Assembly: GCA_016872635.1 (NCBI GenBank)
Contig: VGZN01000004.1
Coordinates: 1-34,749, forward strand
Direction of reading: 5' to 3'
Length of the DNA stretch: 34,749 nucleotides
DNA from: Planctomycetota bacterium
GTDB taxonomy: Bacteria; Planctomycetota; Planctomycetia; Pirellulales; Pirellulaceae
The notes under the pieces were generated by a model that had not been told where the DNA came from, made no database searches, and saw only the letters and a list, made by a program, of their open reading frames with translations. The first letter of the stretch is position 1. Every line of letters starts with the position of its first letter. The translations under genes were made by a program, and so were the position numbers. This document shows positions 19,567 through 27,704 of this stretch, piece after piece.

Positions 19567-19804
19567 ACCGTGAGCGGCGATGCGCTGGCGGCCGGTTCCA
19601 CTGCGTTTGGGATATGTACCTCGGGAAGGGTGATACCAAGAGCGCGGTGGCAGAATCAATATTGGCTCGTGGGACCCGAATGTTCTTTTGTGGAAACTGG
19701 CCTTCGTTCCATCGATGGCATATGGTTATAGTCGGGCCCGGCTGATTGGAAGGATGGTGATTCAACGGCAATCGGCTAGTTCAACTTCGAGAAAGCACAA
19801 TTGC

Positions 19805-20650
19805 ATGCAAACATACGACATCATCATGTTGGTCGTTCTCGCGGCCGCGACAATTTTTGGGGCGATCAAAGGGTTTGCATGGCAAGTTGCATCGTTGGCT
19901 TCGATCGTGGTCAGTTATTTTGTTGCTAGCTATTTCCGAAACGATGTTGCCAAGGTGATCAATGCGCAGCCTCCTTGGAACATGTTTTTGGCGATGTTGC
20001 TGCTGTATTTCGGAACAAGTTTGGCGATTTGGCTAATGTTTCGCATGATCAGCTCGTCGATTGACAAGATCCGGTTGAAGGAATTTGATCGTCAATTGGG
20101 TGCGGGTTTTGGCTTGATCAAAGGTGCAGTGCTTTGCTGTCTAATTACGATGTTTGCGATGACGCTGTTAGGTCGAACTCAGCAGCAAGCGATCGCGAAC
20201 TCACGGAGTGGACATTACATCGGCCAGGTCCTTTCCCAGGCGGGCGGAGTTCTGCCGGCGGAGGTTAAAGAGGTCATCGGTCCGGTCCTCGCGAATGTTG
20301 GCAAGCAACTGGAGCAGAGTCGCGATCCGAACTATGTCCCCCCTGTGAATACGGGATTGCCAGGAGGCGACGATCCTTGGTCCAAAGGGTTGGACGCAGC
20401 GGTGAACGCATGGGGACAAGAAATGACAGGTGGCGGGCAGTCGCCAGCGGGTGAGCGTAACACATCGGGCGGGATCCTCAGCCGCTGGTTGAATCCGAAT
20501 GACACACCAGCGCCAAGCAACCCAACGCCGGCGGCTCCGCTGCCAATAAATCCGACTCCGGGGAAGGCCCCGGGCGGTTTGTACCCGCCTGGTTATCCGG
20601 CGAGTTTCCCGAGCACAGGTGGGAATTTAAGCCCCGGATACAACCCGTAA
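19805..20650 (+). CDS. CvpA-family membrane protein
   Basis: 'YDIIMLVVLAAATIFGAIKGFAWQVASLASIVVSYFVASYFRNDVAKVI'; Pro-rich tail; start at MQTYDII. Confidence 0.8.
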   Translation: MQTYDIIMLVVLAAATIFGAIKGFAWQVASLASIVVSYFVASYFRNDVAKVINAQPPWNMFLAMLLLYFGTSLAIWLMFRMISSSIDKIRLKEFDRQLGAGFGLIKGAVLCCLITMFAMTLLGRTQQQAIANSRSGHYIGQVLSQAGGVLPAEVKEVIGPVLANVGKQLEQSRDPNYVPPVNTGLPGGDDPWSKGLDAAVNAWGQEMTGGGQSPAGERNTSGGILSRWLNPNDTPAPSNPTPAAPLPINPTPGKAPGGLYPPGYPASFPSTGGNLSPGYNP

Positions 20651-21065
20651 GGTTGCGCAACCGTCAAAGCTAGCCAAGCCCCCCGGGCTTTGCGAGCAAT
20701 TCAATTTCCCTCTTTCGGCGATGGTCCCTTTTCGGAAAAATCGAAATTTCCAGCGCAGTTTCACTTCGGCGGCGTGCTTAAGTGGGCCGAGTCGGGGCAG
20801 GATCCTAAGAGTCCGATGGGTTGGGGCGGCTGTCGATTAGTGGATGTTTAGCGTGAGCTTGGTGGTCGGTTGCTTCTCGGCAGTTCGACGCTCGTTGTTT
20901 TCCAGTTTTCGGTCGATGCCTTGGGTTGCGTTGGCTCTAGAGTCGGGGCGACAGAGTTGATGGCGTACGGCGATTAGGTAGTCAACCGCGGAACGACAGT
21001 CTTGAATCGGTACCCAAAAGCCGTCTCCCAACAGGGCTTCCAATCACCAGAACTATCCCCAAATA

Positions 21066-21093
21066 ACGTCCGATAATGTTTCTTATGTTCGGT
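21066..21093 (+). other. dif: candidate dif site (XerC/XerD recombination site): ACGTCCGATAA TGTTTC TTATGTTCGGT
   Basis: 11-6-11 layout; right arm TTATGTTCGGT matches 8/11 of the E. coli XerD arm TTATGTTAAAT; left arm ACGTCCGATAA matches 9/11 of the Firmicutes-type arm ACTTCCTATAA; intergenic; sits where GGGNAGGG polarity switches. Confidence 0.75.
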
Positions 21094-21402
21094 TTTCGGT
21101 TACGAAATCCCTGGGAAGCCAGGGGTTTTGGTTTCTCGGGCTTGGGTTGGTCGCATGTTGCATTCGTGTTCCCTGCCGGTTGGTTGGGTGTGTTGCTTGG
21201 AATGCTTAGGGCAAGTCGCTGTTTCCCATTTTCTGCTCGAGATCGCTGGCAATCTTTACGGCCAAAATTGCGGTTTGGGGCCCGCCGAGCCTTTAGGCGG
21301 GTGCAGGAATCCTTGTGCATCGGTTCCGCTCAAGCCATTCCCGTGCGATGATAGCGACTCGGGTTTTCGGATCTTGCCGCTTGTAATGCCGAGGAAACGT
21401 TT

Positions 21403-22464
21403 TTGCTTCCGTCAAACCTTAACGGCCTCAGCCCAGGCGACCCTAGAGCCGGTGAGCTTCTTGCGGGGGATCTTCCAACTGGGGATCTTCCAACTGGGGG
21501 GCCGCCTGACGGCCGAAATACCACTCGGCCGTTGGGACCCCATTTGCGCCATCGCGCAAGGCGGCTACTTATCATCGTCTTTACCCTTATCGGTATTTGG
21601 GGATGCGGATGGCTGGTCCGTTTCTTTGCTCGCTCCGACGAAGTCGCTCGCTTGGCTTCGATGATCCTGTTCGCTCCCGCGCCCATCGTGGCTATTTGGT
21701 TTGGTTGGCGCACGCGGTTGCGATTCGAAGACTGGCTCGTCGCTTCGCTATCAATTCTTGTTGGGTTTCTCGTCTGGAACAGCGTCATGCTCCAGGGTCT
21801 CAACGATCCTGTGCAGTTTCGGGAGGTCGTCTCCAAGAATGCCGTGCATTGGTTCCTGTTCTTGATAGTTGGTACTGCAACAGCCCGATCGATACAGTGG
21901 GCGTCTCGAATCGGAATATGGTCTATGGTCAGTTGCGATGACGAGCCAGAGACCAAGGCGTTATCGGTGATTCGGCTGATGGGGATAACGGCGACAGTAG
22001 CCGTGTTTGCGGTTTCCTATCGCGCGATCTTTCATGCTTCGCTCGAAGAAGCCAAATCATGGATTTATATGGGAGCACCAAGTGGACCGATGCATTGGTA
22101 CTCGTGGTTTCCACTCCGATCCAAGATCTGGGTTTCGGGAGCCATCGGTGGAGTGTTGATTGGATTTCATTGGTACGCGGTCGTCGTAATCCTTCGGTTG
22201 GGTTCGTACCGCATGCCGGGTCTCGTTCTCTGGAGCATTGCAGTGGCGGGCCTTCGATGGAGTGCGAACCAAATCTACTGGGGCGAGATACCGATCTGGA
22301 TCGATCTACCGATTACGATCGATCTCGACTTCCGACCTTCGCAAATCGCAATCCAAATGCTCGTCGAAGGAACCTTGCAAACCCTGATCACGTGCGTATC
22401 GATTTATGGATTGCGCGGTTGTGGTTTCCGGATCGGGAAAAGGGGCAGGGCCCCCCTGCCCTAG
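21403..22464 (+). CDS. multi-pass membrane protein of unknown function
   Basis: 353-aa ORF with repeated TM segments; start codon uncertain because the N-terminus is Gly/Pro repetitive. Confidence 0.65.
   Translation: MLPSNLNGLSPGDPRAGELLAGDLPTGDLPTGGPPDGRNTTRPLGPHLRHRARRLLIIVFTLIGIWGCGWLVRFFARSDEVARLASMILFAPAPIVAIWFGWRTRLRFEDWLVASLSILVGFLVWNSVMLQGLNDPVQFREVVSKNAVHWFLFLIVGTATARSIQWASRIGIWSMVSCDDEPETKALSVIRLMGITATVAVFAVSYRAIFHASLEEAKSWIYMGAPSGPMHWYSWFPLRSKIWVSGAIGGVLIGFHWYAVVVILRLGSYRMPGLVLWSIAVAGLRWSANQIYWGEIPIWIDLPITIDLDFRPSQIAIQMLVEGTLQTLITCVSIYGLRGCGFRIGKRGRAPLP
21466..21499 (+). repeat. 15-bp tandem repeat ggggatcttccaact, about 2.3 copies
   Basis: seen directly; encodes GDLPTGDLPTG near the N-terminus of the 21403 ORF. 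Confidence 0.9.
22443..22461. repeat. inverted pair GGGCAGGG-CCC-CCCTGCCC (KOPS-like in both orientations)
   Basis: direct reading; at the 3' end of the 21403-22464 CDS. Confidence 0.9.
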
Positions 22465-22530
22465 CCTTCCCTAGCGGTGCTGCCATGGGGGCAAATTAGG
22501 TGGCATCCAACTGTGCGAGCCGTCGTAACG

Positions 22531-22551
22531 CCACTGGCTCAAGGCCAGTGG
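22531..22551. terminator. perfect 8-bp-stem hairpin between convergent genes
   Basis: CCACTGGC TCAAG GCCAGTGG; no T-tract, so terminator function uncertain. Confidence 0.4.
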
Positions 22552-22624
22552 AGGCCGGACAATCCTTCTGCGTCAGATACCCCAGCAATGTTGGAAATGC
22601 TCGAACGAAGTCAGTTCTCGGTGG

Positions 22625-23632
22625 TTAGACGCTGAAGGTGTGACCGTGTTGGCTCACGGTGCCATCTTCGAGTTGCTCAAGGTACGAGCCCATTTTCCGG
22701 AACTTGTCGTAGCGGCGTTCGAGGAGTTGTTCTGGATCGGTTTTTACCAATTGCTCGAGGGTTTTTGCAAGATAGTTCTTCAGTCGAGCCGCCATTTGAT
22801 GATGGTCGCGATGCGCGCCGCCGAGGGGTTCCTCGATGACATCATCGACCACACCGAGTTGTGGCAAATGCTCCGAAGTGAATCGCAATACATCTGCAGC
22901 CTTGGGCGCATGCTGATGGCTCTTCCAAAGGATACCGGCGCAGCCCTCAGGGCTAATTACGGAGTAATAAGCGTACTGCAGCATAGCGATGCGATCCCCG
23001 ACGCCGATCCCAAGTGCGCCCCCCGAGCCACCTTCGCCTATGACGATGCAAATGATCGGCGTTTTGAGCTGGCTCATCAGGAACATGCTTTCCGCGATCA
23101 CCTGAGCTTGGCCTCGTTCCTCGGCACCGATCCCTGGATATGCACCTGGAGTATCGATGAAGCAAATAATTGGAATACTGTACTTTTCAGCCAATTTCAT
23201 TTTGGCCATCGCCTTGCGATAGCCTTCGGGATGCGCGCAACCGAAATGGCACGCCGCGCGTTCCTTGAAGGTTCGGCCTTTTTGGTGCCCTACGACCATG
23301 ACTTTTTGACGCCCTAGTTTGGCGAATCCGGTCAAGAGAGCGCGGTCGTCGCCAAAGAACTTATCGCCATGCAATTCGATGAACTCATCGAAGGCTAGGT
23401 TCAAGTAGTCGCGTGTGTAGGGACGGTCCTTGTGGCGGGAAACTTGAACGACTTGCCAAGGGGTAAGTTTCGAATAAATCTCTCGGGTCTTATCCGTCCA
23501 GCAACGTCGAAGTTGACGAGCCAATTCCTGCTGCTCTTCCGAAGGGTTTGCAGCGGCTTCGAGTTCGCCCAATTGCGCTTCGATATCCAACATCGGTTGT
23601 TCGAATTCAAAGCCTGGTGATGCGCTTGGCAT
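22625..23632 (-). CDS. accA: acetyl-CoA carboxylase carboxyltransferase subunit alpha
   Basis: 'FEFEQPMLDIEAQLGELE', 'FKERAACHFGCAHPEGYRKAMAKMKLAEKYSIPIICFIDTPGAYPGIGAEERGQAQVIAESMF', 'SPEGCAGILWKS'. Confidence 0.97.
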   Translation of the reverse strand: MPSASPGFEFEQPMLDIEAQLGELEAAANPSEEQQELARQLRRCWTDKTREIYSKLTPWQVVQVSRHKDRPYTRDYLNLAFDEFIELHGDKFFGDDRALLTGFAKLGRQKVMVVGHQKGRTFKERAACHFGCAHPEGYRKAMAKMKLAEKYSIPIICFIDTPGAYPGIGAEERGQAQVIAESMFLMSQLKTPIICIVIGEGGSGGALGIGVGDRIAMLQYAYYSVISPEGCAGILWKSHQHAPKAADVLRFTSEHLPQLGVVDDVIEEPLGGAHRDHHQMAARLKNYLAKTLEQLVKTDPEQLLERRYDKFRKMGSYLEQLEDGTVSQHGHTFSV

Positions 23633-23750
23633 GATTTAGAATGGGTGATTGGTAGGTTGAGGATTTGGGAGTATCAAACTTAGCAGTGACTCTTTCTAAA
23701 TACGATCTTAGATCGAGGCATTCGATAAGCGTGGCCATGACGGGTACGGC

Positions 23751-24656
23751 CTAGGTTGGGGCATCGATTCGGCCGCCTCCCTGGAAATCGTCGAAAACAT
23801 TGATATCTGGAATGCGGGGTGGCTTCTTGAAGATCGGGGTGCCGCGGAGCATTTTGAGGACATCCCACATGCTGTCCGGTCGGTCCTCAGGTTTTTTGGC
23901 AAGCATTTTTCGGACGATTGCGTTGAACTCAGGAGTCACGTTTTCATTGCCGACGAGAATCGACGGGACGGATGCTGAAAGGTGTTTGCTCAACAGCTCG
24001 TTGGGTGTGTTTCCGGTGAAGGGAGCGCGGCCGGTGATCAATTCGTAGATCATGCAACCCATGGAGTAGATATCGCTGCGAGGGTCCAAGGTTTGTCCGC
24101 GGATCTGTTCTGGGGACATGTAAGATCGCGTTCCTTCCACTTTGGTTTTACCGGCAAAGAGCTTGCCGAGTCCCGTTTTGACTTTTTTGGCGATCGTAAA
24201 GTCAATCATTTTAACTTCCCAGTTCCTACTCAAAAGGAAGTTATCAGGCTTGATATCGCAATGGACATAGCCCTTGGAGTGCAGGAAATAGAGTGCCTCG
24301 GAGGATTGCTCGGCGATGTTTGGTAACTGATACGCGATGGGTTCGGGCCCTTTTCGCATCGCCATTTTCAAGTTGAGTTCGCTGAATAGTTCCAAAACAA
24401 TGAACGGCGTTTCAGCATCGGTTCGATATTCGATGAGTTTGATGATGTTCTTGTGGCTCATCCCTTTGGCCACTTCGAATTCATGCTTGAGGAACGCGAT
24501 TTCCTCTTTGTTCCCTCGCTGTTCGGGGCGGAGGACTTTTAACGCAAAGCGAGCGTTGTCCTTGTCTCGAATCGCTTCCCAGACTTGGCAGGTACTACCG
24601 AGTCGGATCAGTCGAGCGAGTCTATAGGAACCGAGAAAGTCGCGAACCTTGACCAT
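23751..24656 (-). CDS. serine/threonine protein kinase
   Basis: 'YRLARLIRLGSTCQVWEA', 'YVHCDIKPDNFLLSRNWEVKMIDFTIAK', 'GTRSYMSPEQIRGQTLDPRSDIYSMGCMIYELITGRAPF'; start at MVKVRDF. Confidence 0.93.
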   Translation of the reverse strand: MVKVRDFLGSYRLARLIRLGSTCQVWEAIRDKDNARFALKVLRPEQRGNKEEIAFLKHEFEVAKGMSHKNIIKLIEYRTDAETPFIVLELFSELNLKMAMRKGPEPIAYQLPNIAEQSSEALYFLHSKGYVHCDIKPDNFLLSRNWEVKMIDFTIAKKVKTGLGKLFAGKTKVEGTRSYMSPEQIRGQTLDPRSDIYSMGCMIYELITGRAPFTGNTPNELLSKHLSASVPSILVGNENVTPEFNAIVRKMLAKKPEDRPDSMWDVLKMLRGTPIFKKPPRIPDINVFDDFQGGGRIDAPT

Positions 24657-24690
24657 TTTAAAACTACTACTGTGGCAAAAGGAATTATCA

Positions 24691-24706
24691 CCCCCCTGCC
24701 CTGCCC
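24691..24706 (-). repeat. KOPS-like GGGCAGGGCAGGGGGG on - strand (2 GGGNAGGG)
   Basis: + strand reads CCCCCCTGCCCTGCCC; upstream of the kinase gene. Confidence 0.9.
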
Positions 24707-25053
24707 TGCATCGGGGACGCCGAGGCAAGTGAAACGGATGCCGATTGTGCCTCGGTATGCCGTTTCGATTTGAACTGTCGTTTCGCCTCGGAACATCGAG
24801 TCGAACACAGAAAGTTCGGGTCGAACACGGGTTGGTCGTGGTACAAACCCGGGGGATGCATCTTCTGTACTATAGGCAAAACCCGCAAAATCCGAAAGGA
24901 TTGACCTTTCCAGCGACTCCCCTACATTCTCTCGCAATGCCACGTGGTTGGGCGAGTTCAGTCCCGGGGCGTAACGCGAAAAAAGCATCGCAACTCGAGC
25001 GTTGAGTGGCGCAAGCCGTATTCAAAACCTTCTATTTCCAAGGAATCTATACC

Positions 25054-25572
25054 ATGGGCCGTTCTGGAGTTATCACATTCAAAGGTTCCCCAATGACCCT
25101 TCTCGGGGACGAACTCAAGGTGGGAAGCAGCTTGCCTGACTTCACCCTTCATTACTTCGAGGGTGGATTGAAGACGATTACGCCTAGGGATTTGGCCGGC
25201 AAGCCGACGATTATTTCCTCGGTTCCGTCTCTCGATACCGGGGTCTGTGCTATCCAAACCAAGAAATTCAACAGCGAATTGGCCGCCATGGAAGGAAAGA
25301 TCAACGCTGTTACTGCTAGCCGCGACCTACCGTTCGCCATGAATCGCTTCTGTGGCGCTGAGTCCATCAAGAACATGCGTGTCGGTAGCGATTACCAATC
25401 GGGGGATTTCGGAAGCAAAACTGGGCTTCTCATCGACGAGCTCAAGCTGCTGACCCGAGCGGTTATCGTTGCGGATGCCCATGGCAAAGTCGTTTATGTA
25501 GAGATCGTTCCTGAAGTGACCTCAGAGCCCAATTACGATGCGGCGTTGAGTGCGTTGAAGTCGATTCTCTAG
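25054..25572 (+). CDS. tpx: thiol peroxidase (Tpx-type peroxiredoxin)
   Basis: 'ITFKGSPMTLLGDELKVG', 'SVPSLDTGVCAIQTKKFN', 'DLPFAMNRFCGAESIKNMRVGSDY'. Confidence 0.95.
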   Translation: MGRSGVITFKGSPMTLLGDELKVGSSLPDFTLHYFEGGLKTITPRDLAGKPTIISSVPSLDTGVCAIQTKKFNSELAAMEGKINAVTASRDLPFAMNRFCGAESIKNMRVGSDYQSGDFGSKTGLLIDELKLLTRAVIVADAHGKVVYVEIVPEVTSEPNYDAALSALKSIL

Positions 25573-25629
25573 ACCCGAGTGTGGGATCGAATCTTAAGAA
25601 CTGAAATCGCGGGGGCGTAGAACGACCTA

Positions 25630-25640
25630 CCCCCCTGCCC
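25630..25640 (-). repeat. KOPS-like GGGCAGGGGGG on - strand
   Basis: + strand reads CCCCCCTGCCC; between tpx and the coiled-coil gene. Confidence 0.9.
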
Positions 25641-25740
25641 TCTGCTGTGCCCTCTGCCCTAGCCTTAGGCGTTAAGCCATGAATACAAAAAGCTCCTGCC
25701 TCGAAGCTTCGCGGCCTCTTCCTCAGAAAAATAGTCGCTA

Positions 25741-25782
25741 TCGCGTTTCAGCTGTCGCGTTTCAGTTGTCGCGTTTCAGTTC
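25741..25782 (+). repeat. 14-bp tandem repeat tcgcgtttcag(c/t)tg, 3 copies
   Basis: three consecutive units read directly; overlaps stop codon of the 25762-26388 gene. Confidence 0.9.
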
Positions 25783-26388
25783 GCCAGCAATACGTTTTAT
25801 TTCGCCGGCCATACGTTCGACCATCGCACGTAACTCTCGCATTTCTTCTTTGAGCTGTTCGTTCTCTTCCATCAATCGCGCCATCGGGGCTCCTGGAGCG
25901 TTTGGTCCGGGTGGATTGATTCCAGGTTGTCGTTGGTTTTGCATCGAACGAGCAAATGCTTCCTTGGCGTTGCCTAAGTCCTTTTCAATATCGTCAGCCT
26001 TGCGAGTGACCTCGTGAGCCATGTCGTGCATTTCGGCCATCTTGAGGTTTTCAGCGGCGACTCGCAGGTGCTGAAGTCGTTTCGCAGTTCGCGCGAACTT
26101 CTCAGCTTGCTCGGCATTCGGACGCCCTTGGCGGGCACGCTCGGGCGCCTCCGGACGGTTTTGTCGTTCTGATTGCTGCTCCAATGCAGCCGTCAATTCA
26201 GCGGCTTCACGTTTGCGCTGTCGAGCTTGTTCAGGTTTACCGTTCTTTGACAATTCCTCCGATTCCTCCAGAAGCTGCGCAATTCGAGCTTTGATTTCTT
26301 CACGCTCATCAGCGTGAGAAGGTGCAGCGTTTGAAAGGAAGCAAGCGGTGGAAACGGCAGCGGATGCAAGCCAAAGGTGGTAACGCAT
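25762..26388 (-). CDS. secreted coiled-coil protein of unknown function
   Basis: signal-like 'MRYHLWLASAAVSTACFLSNAAPSHA' followed by a long charged helical region. Confidence 0.65.
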   Translation of the reverse strand: MRYHLWLASAAVSTACFLSNAAPSHADEREEIKARIAQLLEESEELSKNGKPEQARQRKREAAELTAALEQQSERQNRPEAPERARQGRPNAEQAEKFARTAKRLQHLRVAAENLKMAEMHDMAHEVTRKADDIEKDLGNAKEAFARSMQNQRQPGINPPGPNAPGAPMARLMEENEQLKEEMRELRAMVERMAGEIKRIAGELKRDN

Positions 26389-26579
26389 GCGAAAGGTTCC
26401 TGGGTGTGAAGTAAGGGAGAGGCGAGCCCGATCGCACAGGAATGTCAAGGTTCCGTGTGGGGCGTGAGAGCAGGTTTTTCCATGCTCTATAGAGACGACT
26501 ATACTTGGTTGGGAGAGCGAGCGGCAAGACCTAGGGTCCAGTAACAATTCACGGAACCGGTAAATTCAAGCAATCGCTA

Positions 26580-27605
26580 TCAAGAAGGGGATTCCGTGCG
26601 TCTCGACACGGGCGGGCTGCTTGGTGGTGGAACTGTAGATTTTCGTACATCGCGAGCCGCGAGCTCGCGTCCTATGATATCAAAGCGTGTTTTGCTTTCG
26701 AACGGTTCTAGGCTACGAACCAATTCGCTCATCAACTCCTCGATCCGGCCGAAAACCTTGGTGATCTTTCCTTCGAAGTAATGAGAAGCGATGGCAGCAG
26801 GGATCGCAACAATCAAACCGGCAAGAGTTGTGACCAGGGCTTCGTAGATGCCCACTGCTAGGAAATCGGCTCGATTCTGTCCCGCGGTCAGTTGGGTGGT
26901 GTCGTGGAACGCGCGAATCAATCCCCATACCGTACCGAGCAGTCCTAGAAGTGGCGCGATACCTGCACCGAGATTGAGCCACCGAACGTTGGCATACGCG
27001 CGATCGACTTGCCTTTGAGTAGCTTCGGTGACCGCTGTGGCGATTTCCGATTGAGGCCGTCCTGCAAGAATTATTCCTGCTTTCGCGATCTCGGAAGCAG
27101 CGCATCGAGACTCATTGCAAATACGATACAGTTCCCTCGGGTCGATTTTACCCGACCTCAGCGCGTTAGTCATTGTTTTTCGAAACGAGTTGGGGAGAAG
27201 CCGTCCTGAACGCAAGCCGATCCAGCGATCGAAAACAAAGGTCACCACGACCAAGCTGGTGACGCCGATCGGGATCATGAACACACCACCGCGAATCAAC
27301 AGATCGATAAAATCGATCCCCATTTGTTTTTTGTCGACCGGTACTTCCGCTGCGATGATTGTCGGCGACGAACCATTTGCGTCAGTGGTTTGTCCCAAGC
27401 TCACTCCGCAGAAGACAACAGCCAAAACGAAGATCCCTACAAGCAATAACCGTTGCCCCTTGTCTCTCGATTGGGGATTGTCTGAATGCGTTTTGGGGCA
27501 AGCGGAACATAAAAGGGATCGCGATCGTGGTGGCACGCACTGCTCCTTTGTGACGACGAATAAAACAGTGGAATTAGTATAACCCAAGGCCGAAGGCATC
27601 AACAT
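26580..27605 (-). CDS. MotA/TolQ/ExbB proton channel family protein
   Basis: 'GGVFMIPIGVTSLVVVTFVFDRWIGLR', 'LNLGAGIAPLLGLLGTVWGLIRAFHDT', 'IYEALVTTLAGLIVAIPAAIASHYFEGK'; start uncertain. Confidence 0.88.
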   Translation of the reverse strand: MLMPSALGYTNSTVLFVVTKEQCVPPRSRSLLCSACPKTHSDNPQSRDKGQRLLLVGIFVLAVVFCGVSLGQTTDANGSSPTIIAAEVPVDKKQMGIDFIDLLIRGGVFMIPIGVTSLVVVTFVFDRWIGLRSGRLLPNSFRKTMTNALRSGKIDPRELYRICNESRCAASEIAKAGIILAGRPQSEIATAVTEATQRQVDRAYANVRWLNLGAGIAPLLGLLGTVWGLIRAFHDTTQLTAGQNRADFLAVGIYEALVTTLAGLIVAIPAAIASHYFEGKITKVFGRIEELMSELVRSLEPFESKTRFDIIGRELAARDVRKSTVPPPSSPPVSRRTESPS

Positions 27606-27704
27606 CAGAAACTGAGAGGCGGGTCCTATCTCAAGCGGAAAAGCTCCCCGTGAATCCCTTTATGAATACCCCTATCAATCCGATAAAGTCTTGCTGTTTG
27701 TGAA

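Noticed and set aside
21281-21301. CCCGCC...GGCGGG hairpin near dif
   Set aside because: Short GC stem without T-tract in GC-rich DNA; not distinguishable from chance.
21128-21664. 178-aa + strand ORF and other small ORFs around 20837-21351
   Set aside because: Composition is unlike a protein family, frames overlap one another and the better 21403-22464 ORF; treated as non-coding terminus DNA.
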